A stretch of 23,960 nt of DNA from Porphyromonadaceae bacterium UBA7207 (GTDB taxonomy: Bacteria > Bacteroidota > Bacteroidia > Bacteroidales > Muribaculaceae). The position numbers and the translations under genes are program-made. Position 1 is the stretch's first letter; every line of letters begins with the position of its first letter. Location of the stretch: positions 68,574-92,533 of the forward strand of contig DKUJ01000015.1 of assembly GCA_002490635.1 (NCBI GenBank), read 5' to 3'. Below are positions 23,672-23,960 of this stretch, in pieces. Below the pieces are notes generated by a model, which saw only the letters and a program-made list of their open reading frames with translations, made no database searches and was not told where the DNA came from.

Positions 23672-23702
23672 CAAAAGTACAACATTTTTTCCTACTGGCA
23701 AA
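23672..23702 (-). promoter_or_regulatory. Promoter of rplM-rpsI-rpsB-tsf
   Basis: The minus strand reads TTTG (23702-23699), 19 bases, TACTTTTG (23679-23672), an exact consensus match. Transcription should begin near 23665, leaving a leader of about 105 bases before the rplM ATG at 23559. Confidence 0.85.
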
Positions 23703-23852
23703 ATCTTATTGCTCACAGCTTCTGATTTTTTTGGAGTTGCAATACCCTTGGCTAGCTGGACATCTGCCGATTATATGCTTCATCGCAGGCTCCAGTGCCA
23801 CCAACATGTATCCGACCGGACTCGCCATGCCCTCAACTGAATATGTGCCCAA

Positions 23853-23911
23853 CGCATAAATAATAAACAGTACAGCCATCCCAGCAAAAAACGGAGATGG
23901 CTGTACTGTTT
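23853..23911 (-). terminator. Intrinsic terminator of groEL
   Basis: AAACAGTACAGCCATC (23865-23880) and GATGGCTGTACTGTTT (23896-23911) form a perfect 16-bp stem with a 15-base loop. On the minus strand it continues into a T-rich stretch (TTTATTATTTAT). It begins 31 bases after the groEL stop. Confidence 0.88.
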
Positions 23912-23942
23912 ATGGCGTTTTCACCGGCCTACGCCGGCTTGA

Positions 23943-23960
23943 TTACATCATGCCGCCCAT
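23943..23960 (-). CDS. groEL: Chaperonin GroEL, C-terminal end
   Basis: Only the last five codons and the stop (TAA at 23945-23943) are in the window. They read MGGMM, the Gly-Met-rich tail that ends most GroEL proteins. The strong terminator just downstream supports the end of a highly expressed gene. The call depends on a short motif, so moderate certainty is appropriate. Confidence 0.75.
   Translation of the reverse strand: MGGMM

Larger units (their letters stand above)
23560..23942. other. Intergenic region between groEL and rplM
   Basis: These 383 bases hold the groEL terminator (23853-23911) and the rplM promoter (23672-23702). The transcribed leader between promoter and rplM contains short pairings, such as GCCTT (23606-23610) with AAGGC (23629-23633). 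The stretch 23703-23852 shows only short frames without family resemblance, and nothing else I can name. Confidence 0.6.

Noticed and set aside
23703..23852. A ~40-codon minus-strand frame upstream of the rplM promoter
   Set aside because: It is short, has no promoter or recognisable motif, and lies just past the groEL terminator.

Overview
The window looks like a chromosomal segment of a Bacteroidales bacterium, most likely of the Muribaculaceae type (family-level placement is an inference). Three things point there: protein sequences of Bacteroidota flavour (a ribosomal protein S2 with an acidic tail, a pullulanase and a CBM20-GH77 amylomaltase, a type IX secretion C-terminal domain); start codons mostly lacking Shine-Dalgarno sequences and preceded by A-rich leaders; and repeated promoters of the Bacteroidota form TTTG-N19-21-TAnnTTTG. 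The DNA is fairly GC-rich and has no insertion sequence, phage gene, tRNA, rRNA or CRISPR array that I can see. It is mostly core housekeeping sequence with a few accessory genes.

Layout. Bases 1-2740 hold the translation operon thrS-infC-rpmI on the minus strand, with rpmI cut by the window edge. Bases 2785-5207 hold a secreted type I pullulanase preceded by a tiny secreted protein that is little more than a signal peptide plus a type IX sorting-like domain. Bases 5463-12166 hold a compact six-gene minus-strand operon, lplA-gcvT-gcvH-gcvPA-gcvPB-lpdA. It encodes the complete glycine cleavage system, with the P protein split in two and with its own lipoate ligase and E3 subunit. Bases 12397-14950 hold a membrane-anchored Ser/Thr kinase with an extracytoplasmic C-terminal domain and a lipoprotein with a SecD-P1-like domain; a 62-base pure pyrimidine repeat lies between them. 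Bases 15185-18242 hold malQ and rpmH on the plus strand. Bases 18299-20368 hold an unusual fusion of a MalY/PatB-type PLP enzyme with diaminopimelate epimerase. Bases 20594-23702 hold rplM-rpsI-rpsB-tsf, and the right edge shows the last codons of groEL with its terminator.

Functional links. The glycine cleavage operon is self-contained: LplA attaches lipoate to the H protein, and P, T and Lpd run the cycle. Pullulanase and the CBM20-bearing amylomaltase are both alpha-glucan enzymes, but sit in separate transcription units. The kinase and lipoprotein genes are on the same strand and adjacent, but the kinase has its own strong promoter.

The best candidates for something undescribed are the MalY/PatB-DapF fusion, the kinase/SecD-P1 lipoprotein pair with its repeat tract, the stand-alone sorting-domain protein, and a short repeat found in two intergenic regions. 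No clearly new multi-gene defence or mobile system is visible.
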